Translations under genes and position numbers: made by a program | The notes under the pieces: generated by a model | The model's input: only the letters and a program-made list of their open reading frames with translations | What the model was told of the DNA's origin: nothing | The model's database searches: none | Shown here: positions 1 through 10,094 of the stretch, one piece after another | Layout: each line of letters begins with the position of its first letter | Numbering within the stretch: position 1 is the stretch's first letter | Assembly: GCA_016946835.1 (NCBI GenBank) | Contig: JACVTC010000054.1 | Location: 350,001-367,500, forward strand | Direction: 5' to 3' | Origin: Neocallimastix lanati (nom. inval.) | Lineage: Eukaryota; Neocallimastigomycota; Neocallimastigomycetes; Neocallimastigales; Neocallimastigaceae | Length of the DNA stretch: 17,500 nt

Positions 1-2010
1 TGGAGAATCCATTGGAATAGTTTGATTGATACGATCAAAGGCAAGGGATGGACAACTGTTTATTTTTGAATTTATATTATTAATATTTTGATCTTGATTT
101 TGGTTGTTATTTTGAATTTGAATTTGATTTATAATTTGATTTTGATTTTTATTTAGAATTTGATTTTGATTTACAATTTGATTTTGATTTACAATTTGAT
201 TTTGATTTACAATTTGATTTTGATTTACAATTTGATTTTGATTTACAATTTGATTTTGATTTACAATTTGATTTTGATTTTTATTTAGAATTTGGTTTTT
301 ATTTAGAATTTGATTTTGATTTAAAATTTGATTATGATTTACAATTTGATTTTGATTTAAAATTTGATTATGATTTACAATTTGATTTTGATTTAAAATT
401 TGATTATGATTTACAATTTGATTTTGATTTACAATTTGATTTTGATTTATAATTTGATTTTGGTCTTGATTTTGATTAAAATTAATTCTATCGAAAGCTA
501 GTGGTGGACTAGGATTAATTGTATCAGGTTTTAATTGAGGGTATTCTATTGGAGGACTATTAATTTTAATTTCTGGATTCATTCGTGGAAATACTAATTT
601 AGAATCATCATCAATAAAGTTTTGACTAGGTTCATTAATAAATGGACTTTCAGAAACAGAATATCTATTAGCTGAACGTATTATGGGACTTGCGTCTGTC
701 ATAAATTCTCTGCTTGCTTCTCCTCCAGATAAAAAACTTATCTCTATACCACTACTTCTTTTATTTGTATCATATCCCATATAAGCTTTTTGATTACCAT
801 TTGTAAAAGGTAATTTAGTATTATTTGAAATAGAAAGATTTTTGATTCTATAGTTTAAACCATCTTCTTCCGTTTTTACCATATTGTTAGTGATATCATT
901 TTCACCATAGATCTCAAAATCTATATTATAATCTTCTTCTTCAATTATGTCATTTAAATTTCGATCAATTTTATTGATTCCTGTTTCTCTCACACTTAAA
1001 TCTTTATCTAGCTTTTCAGTAATACCATCTTCTATTGTTACATTTTTTTTTAAATTATTGTTAAAGTTTTCAATTAATATTGCTTCTTTTTCTTTGAATG
1101 AAAGTAATGAAGATTTAATAAGTATTTTCCATATATCTTCATTATTTTTACTATAGGCTTTCATAATTAAATCTTCAGAATTGAAAGTTTTGTAATTAAG
1201 TGCATAACCATAATTTGATATAGCTTGTATAGTTCGTAAATCATCATTATCAATGGCTTTTTCAACAACTTCATTTTCTTCAATCAAATCAAAAATTGGC
1301 ATTTTTTGGTCTCTTCCATCATAATTTAAAAAAACCTGCAGTGCTTCCCAGTTTTTATTCTCAAAAACGGTGTCATATAATGAATCGGATATATATAATT
1401 TTCGCTTTTCTTCATTTAAAATTCTTTTCCATTGTCTTGAAGAATAAAATTTTCCTTCTTTTCTTTTCTTTAAAATTTTTATAATAAATGAATTGTCATA
1501 GATATAATGATCCCATATACATTTGATATGACTATTATGTGAAGAAATTACCATAGACTTTATAATATCTTCTGTTATTCCATTACTATTATAACCTCTG
1601 TTTAATAAATAAATTAATTGATTTAATGAAAAATTTCCACTTTTATAAGCAAAAGGCAAACATTTATTTACACCGTCACCAAAATTAATATCAGCATTAT
1701 ATTCACTATATAATAAATCAGCAACTTCAAAATTACTCCTTGCCACTGCCAAGCCTATAGGAGTTGAAGAATTAGAATTTATAATAAAATTAACTGTATC
1801 ATATCCACATTCATTTATTATATATTTCACAAATTCTTTAGAGTTATCAAATTTTATTGCTAAATATAATAAATCTTCATATCCATACTTTTCAATTTCT
1901 TTTAAATTAACGTTATAACTAATTATAAATAATTTTAAATCATTTAAGTTTCTATTTTTTAAATGTGTAATAATATTATTTTTCAATTCATCAATTATTG
2001 CTGTTGCCAT
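1..2010 (-). CDS. Ankyrin-like protein with Asn/Gln-rich repeat tail (partial, open at left edge)
   Basis: Reading the minus strand from the ATG at 2010-2008 gives 670 codons with no stop and no intron; the frame runs off the window. The first complete ATG is used: it has A at -3 and AT-rich low-complexity DNA before it. Residues about 20-300 are helical and resemble degenerate ankyrin repeats: helix pairs such as [29 protein letters not shown] and [14 protein letters not shown], with the S/T-P-x-G-L-A-V-A signature of an ankyrin first helix near residue 83. Residues about 300-500 are acidic and polar, ending in a Pro-rich stretch. Residues 511-650 are an Asn/Gln array, and 651-670 return to Pro/Ser-rich sequence. 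Ankyrin proteins act as protein-binding scaffolds; the partner here is unknown. There is no signal peptide or membrane segment, so it is probably cytosolic or nuclear. Large ankyrin families are common in gut fungi. The gene is certain to be coding; the ankyrin assignment is moderately sure because the repeats are divergent. Confidence 0.85.
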   Translation of the reverse strand, partial: MATAIIDELKNNIITHLKNRNLNDLKLFIISYNVNLKEIEKYGYEDLLYLAIKFDNSKEFVKYIINECGYDTVNFIINSNSSTPIGLAVARSNFEVADLLYSEYNADINFGDGVNKCLPFAYKSGNFSLNQLIYLLNRGYNSNGITEDIIKSMVISSHNSHIKCIWDHYIYDNSFIIKILKKRKEGKFYSSRQWKRILNEEKRKLYISDSLYDTVFENKNWEALQVFLNYDGRDQKMPIFDLIEENEVVEKAIDNDDLRTIQAISNYGYALNYKTFNSEDLIMKAYSKNNEDIWKILIKSSLLSFKEKEAILIENFNNNLKKNVTIEDGITEKLDKDLSVRETGINKIDRNLNDIIEEEDYNIDFEIYGENDITNNMVKTEEDGLNYRIKNLSISNNTKLPFTNGNQKAYMGYDTNKRSSGIEISFLSGGEASREFMTDASPIIRSANRYSVSESPFINEPSQNFIDDDSKLVFPRMNPEIKINSPPIEYPQLKPDTINPSPPLAFDRINFNQNQDQNQIINQNQIVNQNQIVNHNQILNQNQIVNHNQILNQNQIVNHNQILNQNQILNKNQILNKNQNQIVNQNQIVNQNQIVNQNQIVNQNQIVNQNQIVNQNQILNKNQNQIINQIQIQNNNQNQDQNINNINSKINSCPSLAFDRINQTIPMDSP
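61..480 (-). repeat. In-frame 18-bp coding repeat (NQN-rich array)
   Basis: A tandem array of about 18-bp units lies inside the ankyrin-like gene, typically encoding VNQNQI, with variants [12 protein letters not shown] and LNKNQI. All length changes keep the reading frame, including short insertions such as the LNKNQNQI units. The central part (about 170-290) is the most homogeneous. Between about 315 and 430 a 36-bp double unit (LNQNQI plus VNHNQI) recurs three times, so duplication happened at two scales. The product is an Asn/Gln-rich, prion-like low-complexity tract of about 140 residues (511-650). Confidence 0.95.
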
Positions 2011-3159
2011 TTTTATATATATATTATTGTTTATTAAGTATTATGAAAAAAATAAAAAAAGAAAAGAAAAAAAGAAAAAAGATATTTTTACTGGTTTTTT
2101 AAAAAGCAAATTCTAATAAATATATGTAATATTATGAAATTTACAAATTTTGTTACAGTTATTGAGATAGTATATATATATGTATATATTATATTTTTAA
2201 AAGGAAATTTCTTTAGGAAAATAAAATTTAAATATACAATTTTTCATTTTATAAAAACTTTTATTTAATATTTATTTATATTATATTATTAATATTATAT
2301 TTATAATAACCTTATAATTATTTTTTCGGTTCATGTATATTCATTGATCACTAAATATTCTCTTTTCTATTTTTTTTTATTATTATTTTAATATTCACTT
2401 TTTATTATATATTTAATAAATGTATGAATTATATTAATAAAAAATTTTTTTAATATATACCATAAACGATATTTTTTCTATTAATTATCATTTATTTTTT
2501 AATATTTTCTTATTTTTATTTCTCCTTTTATTTTAAAATCCCTAATTGTAATGACATTTTTTAAATAAATAATTATTATAATTATTTTAAATAAATAATT
2601 AGTAATAATAAAAAAAAAAAAAAAAAAAAAAAAAAATATGTAAATTATTAAAAATTTAATATATTATTTTTATTAAAAAATTTATATTAATATTATTAGT
2701 TCATATTCTATACTATTAAATAGATTAAACTTTATTAATATTTTAATATGTATTATGTATAAAGGTTAAAAAAATACAAAAATACAAAAATAAAAAACAT
2801 AAAACGGGAGCATTTAAAATAAATAAATAAAAAGTAAAACTTAATATATATATATATTTTAAAAAAATAAAATTATTATAATAAATAAATAAATAAGTGA
2901 ATAAATAAATATTAAATAAAAATCAAATAAATATAATTAATTAATTCTTAAGTAAATAAATAATTAAATAAATTGTTAAATAAAATGTAAATTAATATTA
3001 CAATTAATAGTTCAATATAAATATATATTTAAGGTTGAAAATTAAATTTACATTTAAGTTTGTTAAATATTAATTTAAATATCTTCATAAAAAAAAATTT
3101 ATTTTAACTAATTGAAAGTTTATTTTAACTTATTTCATAATTTACTTGTAAAATGAAAA
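2011..3159. other. AT-rich spacer upstream of the ankyrin-like gene
   Basis: No gene is seen here. The part nearest the ATG (2011-2350) is presumably the promoter of the minus-strand gene, with TATATATA runs at about 2014-2024 and 2170-2190 and a purine-rich stretch at 2042-2082, but no site can be named. The remainder is low-complexity: a 27-base poly(A) tract at 2610-2636 and degenerate AAAT/AATA tetranucleotide runs at about 2810-2990. Every frame is closed by frequent TAA. Confidence 0.7.
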
Positions 3160-3380
3160 GTTTTGGCTTTATTTTATTTATATTTGTTTTATTTTATTCT
3201 ATTTTTTATTTTATTTTATTTTTTTTTTCTATTTTATTTTATTTAATTTGTACTTTCTTATTTAATACTCTACTACTTATTTTATTCTTTTCTAATTTTA
3301 TTTTATTCAATCTATATTTTCTTATTTAATATATTAATTTTTATATTATTTTATTTTTATTATACTTTATTTTATTTTTA
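3160..3380 (-). repeat. Degenerate minisatellite, inverted relative to 6016-7095
   Basis: Runs of TTTTA pentamers are interrupted by two spacers at 3241-3275 and 3305-3337. Read on the minus strand, the first begins TAGTAGAGTATTAAATAAG and goes on to AAAGTACAAATTAAAT. The second contains ATATTAAATAAG and ATAGATTGAATAAAAT. These match the spacer of the large array (TAGTAGAATATTAAATAT, then AAAGTACAGATTGAAT), so this is the same repeat family in opposite orientation, older and less homogeneous. It encodes nothing. Confidence 0.8.
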
Positions 3381-3971
3381 AAGAAATTAAATAAAGTTAA
3401 TATTTATTAATATTATTATTCAAAGCTTAAAATTAAAAATTATAATAAAATAATCAATTTTAATTCTATATAGATTTGTAATAGGAATTCAATCATAACA
3501 TCAATTCTTTTTTTTTTTTTATATATATATATAATAAAAAAAAAAACAATAATAATATATCATAGAAATAATTAGATCAAGATAAACTCTATTCTATATT
3601 TTTGTTATTAATGTTTTATAATTATTTCTTAATAACTTCAATAAAAAAAGATTATATATAATTTTAAATAAATATTTCTAATAAATTATATATGATTAAA
3701 TCTATATATATCATTTTAAATTATAAAATAATAATATAATATATATTCATGTTAAGAAAAATAAATATATAAGCATTTTAAATTAATTAATAATAATAAT
3801 GATAAAAAAAAAAAAACTTTTATTAATAAATATTATATACATATTTAAACATATTATCATAATATTTATATTCTTATTTGATTATTATTATTATTATATA
3901 TTCAACTATAAATTTATTAGTTTATTAATTACAATAGCATATCAGTAAATACTTAATTTGCTTAATTTCTG
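3381..3971. other. AT-rich spacer, no gene seen
   Basis: Almost pure A/T with short homopolymers, an AT dinucleotide run near 3520-3532 and TAA-rich frames. No coding remnant, RNA gene or repeat family was recognised. Confidence 0.6.
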
Positions 3972-4230
3972 TTATACATTTTTAGATTCTATATTATTAG
4001 TAGTATTTTCACTTTTAGTAGAATCTTTATTAGAATAATCAATTAAAGTTTACGATCATCATCGGAGAGTTCGATTTTAATTTGATCCTTTTTCACACTT
4101 GGTAAATCGACATGAATATAATAATGATATTATTCATCTTCATTCAAATTATTTTTTAGTCCGAAATCAAAATACTTTATTACTAAATACCTTAGAAATT
4201 TTATTTTCTAATGATCAAGGAGAATTATAT
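3972..4230 (-). pseudogene. Small heat-shock protein (Hsp20/alpha-crystallin) pseudogene
   Basis: The minus strand encodes a clear N-terminal half of an alpha-crystallin domain: YYIHVDLPSVKKDQIKIELS followed by DDDRKL (about 4126-4046). The V-D-L-P-x-V-K-K-x-x-I-K-I pattern is the hallmark beta2-beta3 region of Hsp20 chaperones, which hold unfolding proteins in soluble oligomers. The gene is broken. There is an in-frame TAA at 4130-4132 just before YHYY, a TAA at 4043-4045 right after RKL, and a frameshift, after which another frame continues as SNKDSTKSENTTNN to a stop at 3972-3974. Upstream, a third stretch (ENKISKVFSNKVF, about 4207-4169) joins the DFGLKN segment only across another frameshift, and a TGA lies near 4215. 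The C-terminal half of the domain, including the G-x-L beta-strand motif, is not found. Intact fungal family members are about 150-200 residues. The family call is firm; the exact ends are approximate. Confidence 0.8.
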
Positions 4231-5023
4231 GATAAATATGAATAGGTATAATGTTGAAAATTTATTATATATAAATATGATAAAATAAATAAATAAAATC
4301 TTTTCTTTCTTTATGAAAGAGATAAAACTTTTTTATTATCAAAGAATTACTAGAAAAAAAATTTTTAACAATATTTGATTTTTTTTTTTTTTCAATAAAA
4401 TATTGATAAATCTACAAATATCATACATCCATGTCAAAGTAAATATTTATGATATATATAATAATAAAAAAGTATTTTCTCTTTCATAAATTAAATTATA
4501 TTAATATAATGTCTAGAAGTTTCCATTTTTTATTTTTACTTTAAAAATTTAATGTAAAAAAAAACATAAACTTTAATAATATAAAAATTTTTTTAAAATT
4601 TTTCCATTAAAACTTTATCCATTATTTATTTGTGATAAGAAAATAAATTAATTTACTAATAATTTAATTATATTTTAATGTACTAAATGAATATATACAA
4701 AATTTATTCTAGCAGAATATGATGTTATATATGTATTAACAAATAATTGTAGAAATTATATTAATTTGCTATATATATAAAAATAAAAAGTCAACTTTTG
4801 TTTATTTTGATAAAGAAGTAAAAAAAAAAAAAAAAAAAAAAAGAAAAGAAATTTTTATAATTAAATATTAATATTAATAAATAATTAATACATATAAAAC
4901 TTACTAGTTTAAATAATACATATTTATTAATTATTAGTGTTATGTTATTTCATAAATTATTATTTTATTTTTCGTAGTTTACATTTAATATATTGAAATT
5001 ATTATTTATATTTTAAAAGGTAA
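4231..5023. other. AT-rich spacer around the former Hsp20 promoter
   Basis: Apart from the heat-shock element, this is low-complexity A/T DNA, including a 23-base poly(A) tract at 4820-4842. The segment 4680-4780 is slightly less biased but has no open frame of note. No gene is recognised. Confidence 0.6.
4511..4523 (-). promoter_or_regulatory. Near-consensus heat-shock element upstream of the Hsp20 relic
   Basis: On the minus strand the bases read GAAACTTCTAGAC, matching GAAnnTTCnnGAA, the three-unit heat-shock factor site, at 8 of 9 fixed bases (the last unit is GAC). It lies about 280 bases upstream of the Hsp20 remnant, on the side where its promoter would be. In DNA this AT-rich a chance match is possible, but the GC-containing block stands out from its surroundings and the position fits. 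Confidence 0.4.
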
Positions 5024-5551
5024 ACAATAAAAGGTCCCTTTGCAAGTACTTTATTATTAAAGCAAGGACACTTTATTACTTCATTTATAATCACTTTACA
5101 AGTATTTGAACTAAGTAATAAAGTGGCCTCGTTTTGTATAAAATTTTCTTTAAACAAGAGTGTATGGGGAGAAATTTATTAATTTGAAATAAAAAAAAAT
5201 ATTATTACTTTATATTCAATTTTTTTAATTTATTTATTATTGAATAAATAAATTTTTTTACAAAGTTGTCGTGCAAACCAACATCATACTGTCTTAAACT
5301 ATGATAATGAGGTAGTTTACATGATCCAAAAAGTGTCTGTTGACCAACTAGTATAGGTAGATTCCAAAAGGATATTACTTAACAAACTAATACTAAATGC
5401 ATGGTTGTTTTATACGATATTAACAATATTTTTTACTATGGTACAAACTACTCCAATTCTTATTAAAGCATTCAAGGAGTTTATTCAAAGAAGTTATGAT
5501 CTTGCTATTACCGTTTTATTATTATTAATTAATATTAATTATAATAATTAA
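5024..5551 (+). pseudogene. Relic of an unrecognised, probably membrane, protein gene
   Basis: Two plus-strand open stretches lie in the same frame: 5024-5182 (about 52 codons, including GPFASTLLLKQGHFITSFII and VASFCIKFSLNKSVWGEIY) and 5252-5551 (99 codons, with one internal TAG at 5354-5356). The second contains the hydrophobic stretch NAWLFYTILTIFFTMV, then TTPILIKAFKEFIQRSYDLA and a Leu/Ile-rich end. Local GC is well above the flanks, and such long stop-poor frames are unusual where TAA is so frequent. The segment between them (5183-5251) is A/T filler with stops. I read this as a decayed gene for a membrane protein with at least one transmembrane segment; the family is not recognised. 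The single TAG and the missing N-terminus argue against a functional gene, although an unrecognised spliced exon cannot be excluded. Confidence 0.4.
5069..5125. repeat. 13-bp perfect inverted repeat
   Basis: CACTTTATTACTT at 5069-5081 is matched exactly by its reverse complement at 5113-5125, with a 31-base loop. A weaker pairing of GTCCCTTTGC (5034-5043) with GCAAGGAC (5062-5069) lies beside it. It falls inside the decayed coding stretch and may be fortuitous or a trace of a small inverted-repeat element. Confidence 0.5.
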
Positions 5552-6015
5552 ATCATACAATAAAATAACAAAATAAAAAAGTATTTCATTGAAATTATGA
5601 TATATTTTTTATTTATGTTATTATTAAAATATTTAATAATGAATTCAAAATTAAATATTTTTTTACAAACATGTTACTTTAGACTCATTTATATTATTAA
5701 TAATTTGATAATGTAACATTGAATTAATATTGATGATAAATAAAATTACTTTAAGTATCATTCTATTATTTGCAAGTATTGATAATGATTGAATGGTATC
5801 TAATATATTGAACAGAGATACTTATATTCTTTACTTTTGTTTATCTTATTTAGTGTTTTTCTTTTTTGTTTTTCATTGATTTAGATTTTCTTTCTTTTTT
5901 ATTTCTTTTCTATTTTTTAATTTATTTTTGTTCTTTTTGTTAATCTTTTTAAAATTTAAATTAATATTAATGTTTATAATATATTATAATAGATCATTTT
6001 TTTTTTAAAAAAAAG
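5552..6015. other. AT-rich spacer, no gene seen
   Basis: No open frame of interest. A small inverted repeat (ATGTTAC at 5671-5677, GTAACAT at 5713-5719) and a pyrimidine-rich stretch at about 5830-5950 are the only structure noted. Confidence 0.6.
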
Positions 6016-7095
6016 AAAAAAAAATAAAAATAAAATAAAATAAATGGTAGAATATGAATATTAAGTACAGATTGAATAAAATAAAATGAAATAAAATAAA
6101 AAATAGTAGAATATGAATATAATTAAAGTACAAATTGAATAAAATAATAAGAAATAGTGATGTATGAATTTAATTAAAGTACAAATTGAATAAAATAAAA
6201 TACAATTAAAATAGTTGAATATGAATATAATTAAAGTACAGATCGAATAAAATAAAATAAAATAAAATAAAATAAAATAAAATAAAATAAAATAAAATAA
6301 AATAAAATAAAATAAAATAAAATAAAATAAAATAAAATAAATAGTAGAATATTAAATATAAAATACAGATTGAATAAAAATAAAATAAAATAAATAGTAG
6401 AATATTAAATATAAAGTACAGATTGAATAAAATAAAATAAAATAAAATAAAATAAAATAAAATAAAATAAAATAAAATAAAATAAAATAAAATAAATAGT
6501 AGAAATATAAAGTACAGATTGAATAAAATAAAATAAAATAAAATAAAATAAAATAAAATAAAATAAAATAAATAGTAGAATATTAAATATAAAGTACAGA
6601 TTGAATAAAATAAAATAAAATAAAATAAAATAAAATAAATAGTAGAATATTAAATATAAAGTACAGATTGAATAAAATAAAATAAAATAAAATAAAATAA
6701 AATAAAATAAATAGTAGAATATTAAATATAAAGTACAGATTGAATAAAATAAAATAAAATAAAATAAAATAAATAGTAGAATATTAAATATAAAGTACAG
6801 ATTGAATAAAATAAAATAAAATAAAATAAAATAAAATAAAATAAAATAAAATAAAATAAAATAAAATAAAATAAAATAAAATAAAATAAAATAAAATAAA
6901 ATAAAATAAAATAAAATAAAATAAAATAAAATAAAATAAAATAAAATAAAATAAAATAAAATAAAATAAAATAAAATAAAATAAATAGTAGAAATATAAA
7001 GTACAGATTGAATAAAATAAAATAAAATAAAATAAAATAAAATAAAATAAAATAAAATAAAATAAAATAAAATAAAATAAAATAAAATAAAATAA
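6016..7095 (+). repeat. Compound minisatellite: 12 spacer copies between (AAAAT)n blocks
   Basis: Pure AAAAT runs alternate with a conserved spacer, TAGTAGAATATTAAATAT then AAAGTACAGATTGAAT (34 bp). Spacer copies start near 6046, 6105, 6153 and 6212 (four divergent copies carrying GAATATAATTAAAGTACA-type sequence). Eight near-identical copies follow at 6342-6375, 6395-6428, 6497-6524, 6573-6606, 6640-6673, 6712-6745, 6774-6807 and 6986-7013. The copies at 6497 and 6986 share the same internal 6-bp loss (TAGTAGAAATATAAAG). The blocks between the homogeneous copies range from 19 to 178 bases, the longest being 6808-6985. There is no coding potential. Confidence 0.95.
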
Positions 7096-7742
7096 ATATA
7101 TAACGAAGTGTTATTATTTTTTATTATTTTATAATTAATATATAATATTTAATATCAACAATCCTGAATTATTGGCTTATTAATACTTATTAATACTTAT
7201 AAAAATGTAATATTAATAAACTGAAACGTATTTCATGATTTGAACTATATAAATATAAGAATAAATTGAAATCTTTTATAATAATAAATATTTTTAATAA
7301 TATAATTGGACTTAAATACATTGGCTTATTTAAAATAGTAAACTTAATAATTAATAATATAAATAATTAGTAAAATAATATTAAAAAGAATGTCTAATAA
7401 TAAATTTATATGTATAAAATATGTATAAATAAATAGGAAGAAACCAATAAAAAAAAATCTAAATAAAATACATATTTAAATTGAAAGTTTGCTTAAACTT
7501 TATTAATATTAATCTATTAGCTATCAATAGGTACAGTTAAATATTATTATTATTTAATTATGTATATATAAAAAAAAAATAAATTCAAATTCCAAAATTA
7601 TAATAAAATTTTTAGTATTTCTGTTTTTTTTCTTTTAAAAAAAAAAATATTTAAATAAATTAAATATTTAATATTTTTAAGGAAATTATATTATTTTATA
7701 ATTGATTTTTAAGTTGTATCAATTTTAATATTTTTTTTTATA
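7096..7742. other. AT-rich spacer, no gene seen
   Basis: Low-complexity DNA between the minisatellite and the GC island. All frames are closed by frequent stops. The 18-base TTAAACTTTATTAATATT at 7493-7510 also occurs at 2725-2742, which may be chance in such biased sequence. The last 20 bases form a T-rich run ending TATAG immediately before the island, resembling a 3' splice site, but no matching exon frame was found. Confidence 0.55.
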
Positions 7743-8027
7743 GACCGAAGACTTTTATCTCCTCCATATGTTAATATGAGTGCCATACCAGTACGGTATC
7801 AACGCTCGCACATAAGCAAAGAAACTCCAGTATAGAAGCGCTCTACGTGATCCTCAAGGGAAAGCAGAGCCCACAATAGGTCACCCTTTGCCATCCCAGA
7901 GGAGCTGGAAACTATAATCCTCTCAGACAAGGCTTACGCAATGGGATTCTTAAAGTGTTTAAAATATAGAAAACATACCTACCATATGACCCCTAACCTT
8001 TCATGTAAAACCCCAAGTAGTATATAA
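7743..8027. other. Isolated normal-GC island of unknown identity (structured RNA or mobile-element relic)
   Basis: About 270 bases of roughly balanced composition sit abruptly inside DNA that is nearly all A/T. The plus-strand frame from 7743 is open to 8025 except for TAG at 7833-7835 and TGA at 7848-7850; the open part after the TGA includes FAIPEELETIILSDKAYAMG. The minus strand also has a 44-codon open stretch (7933-7802, including GMAKGDLLWALLSLEDHVER) between two stops. Codon endings are G/C-rich, unlike the host genes. The DNA could also fold as RNA: ATACC 7785-7789 with GGTAT 7795-7799; GTGA plus CC (7847-7853, bulged T) with GGTCAC 7879-7884; ATCCCA 7893-7898 with TGGGAT 7942-7947, enclosing GAGGA 7899-7903 with TCCTC 7918-7922. 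I compared it by memory with RNase P/MRP, SRP, U1-U6, U3, 5S and tRNA signatures and found no convincing match. A decayed mobile element or a host structured RNA are the two leading ideas. Confidence 0.5.
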
Positions 8028-10059
8028 AAAAAAAATTAAATTTAATATTCGAAATTTATAATTATTATAATTATTTTTGAAAAAAAATCTATAAAAATTC
8101 TATTACTTTTTTTATTAAAATATTTAAATCTGTATGATAATCTCCATTTAATTTTCATCAATTCACATTATAGATTTAATTACATTATATTCTCAAGAAC
8201 TTGTTTTATTTATGAATGAATCTATATTTAAATAAATTGGATCATTTTTATATATTATACATACATTCCTTTTTATTTATTTTTTTTTTTGAAAAGCATT
8301 TATTATTGTTGCTACATCATTCTTCAATATAATACGGTAATTAAAAATTACCTTTTTCTACATACTTATAAATATATATTTATATTTTTTTTCAACTTTT
8401 CCCATTATTCTTCTGTATTAGTTAAGATTATTTTTACTTAGAAAAAGTAAAAAAAATAAAATACAATATTATTCCATTTTTAATATATATATATATATAT
8501 ATGAGAAAAATATTTAAAAAATAAAAAATTATAAATATTAAGTATATGTATTGAATAAAAGAATAAAAGGAAGTTTGAGATATTTTTATAATTTGATAGA
8601 TCATTATTTTTAATATAATTTTTTTCTTATATTTATATTAAATAGATAGAAAAGGATATAAAAGAAATAAGACAAAATTTTAATATATACATCATCTAAT
8701 TGAAAGAAAATTAGTGACACGTTTTAATTTATATATATATATATAATCCTAATATATATTTATATATAATTACATTATATCATGATATTCATTATATTAT
8801 TAAAATTTCCAAGGGCAAATTTTTGATATCCTTGTATTCATATATAGTATAATTAAAATAAATAAATAATAAATACATATATATATAATATTACCTTTTT
8901 TTTTCAATATATATATTTAATAATTAATATATTTATATTTTGAATATATACAAAAGTTGAATAATTTATTTAATTTTTTATATAAATTAAATATATTATT
9001 TATATTATTATCAATTATTAATGAGTTGTTATTTTTCCAGAAATAAGAAAAAGATGATTTATAAAATTAAGGTTTATAAAGATAATTTTTTTTTTTTTTT
9101 TTTAAATATATGTTAGTTTTGAAGATTTGAATTTACAGTATTAAAATATTTTGTAAAGATTTAAATTATAAAAATAATTAATAATGAAATTTATTACAAA
9201 TTTTTTATAAAAATTTTCTAAAACGAATTAGATATTAAATTTATAATATAATAATATGAAAATTAAAATGGTTTTCAAAGGAAGGTTTTTTATAAAATTT
9301 ACTTATATTAATAATAGATATATAGTAACTTTTATATTTAATAGGGAATTAATTTTTAGCTTAAATTTTAGCTTTATCTTCAATTATAAATATTCACATA
9401 TCACAAATAATATAAACAAAAATTATCTAATAGTATTTCATTATTTATTAAATATAACCTCCTAGAAATAATATCTTTTGGTAATATTTATTTTGTTTAA
9501 ATAACAAAAATTTTCAAAAAAAAAATATTTGAATTTTTTTTTTTAATTTCATTCTTTATATTGATAATGTAATAAGAATAGTAATTCTTATCTCTATTAC
9601 ATGTATGGCAACTAATACAATTAGAATTAAAAAAGATTAAGAAAAAAATATTTAAATAATATTTTTTTTTTTGCGATATCATTAAATTAATTATATAATT
9701 ATTAAATTATGTGTAGTAGTAAAAAAAAGTAATACGTAATACTTAAACGTAATAAATTATATAATGATTTAAAAAAAATAATTATTTTATTAATTCATAA
9801 AGTATGAAATAAATAAAAATTTTAAAATTCACTTTCTATGAAAGATTTAATAAAAATTAAAATATATTATTTAATGATATTTTATAATTTAATATTTTAT
9901 ATTAATTCATATAAAATATATATAATTTTTAATAAACATTTTTTAATATATTAAAAAAAAAAAAAATTAAAAATAACAATAAAGAAAAAAAAATAAAATA
10001 AAATTATAATAAATATAACCAAATCTTAATTGAACAATATGGTATTAATGAATTGATAG

Positions 10060-10094
<35 letters not shown>

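Noticed and set aside
61-480. Regular 18-bp spacing suggesting a CRISPR-like array
   Set aside because: The units are contiguous, without unique spacers, and encode an in-frame Asn/Gln repeat; the host is eukaryotic.
947-1484. Plus-strand open frames of 62-69 codons
   Set aside because: They lie antisense to the long ankyrin-like gene and are by-products of its codon composition.
5024-5182. MITE bounded by the 13-bp inverted repeat
   Set aside because: There is no target-site duplication, no second copy in the window, and the repeat falls inside a longer open frame.
7730-7742. 3' splice-site-like T-run ending in TATAG before the GC island
   Set aside because: The frame expected downstream closes quickly and no 5' splice site or upstream exon was found; T-runs ending in AG are common here.
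9256-9682. Small open frames in the gene desert (69 and 61 codons)
   Set aside because: They consist almost wholly of AT-rich codons, have no motif or composition change at their ends, and neither start context nor neighbours support them.
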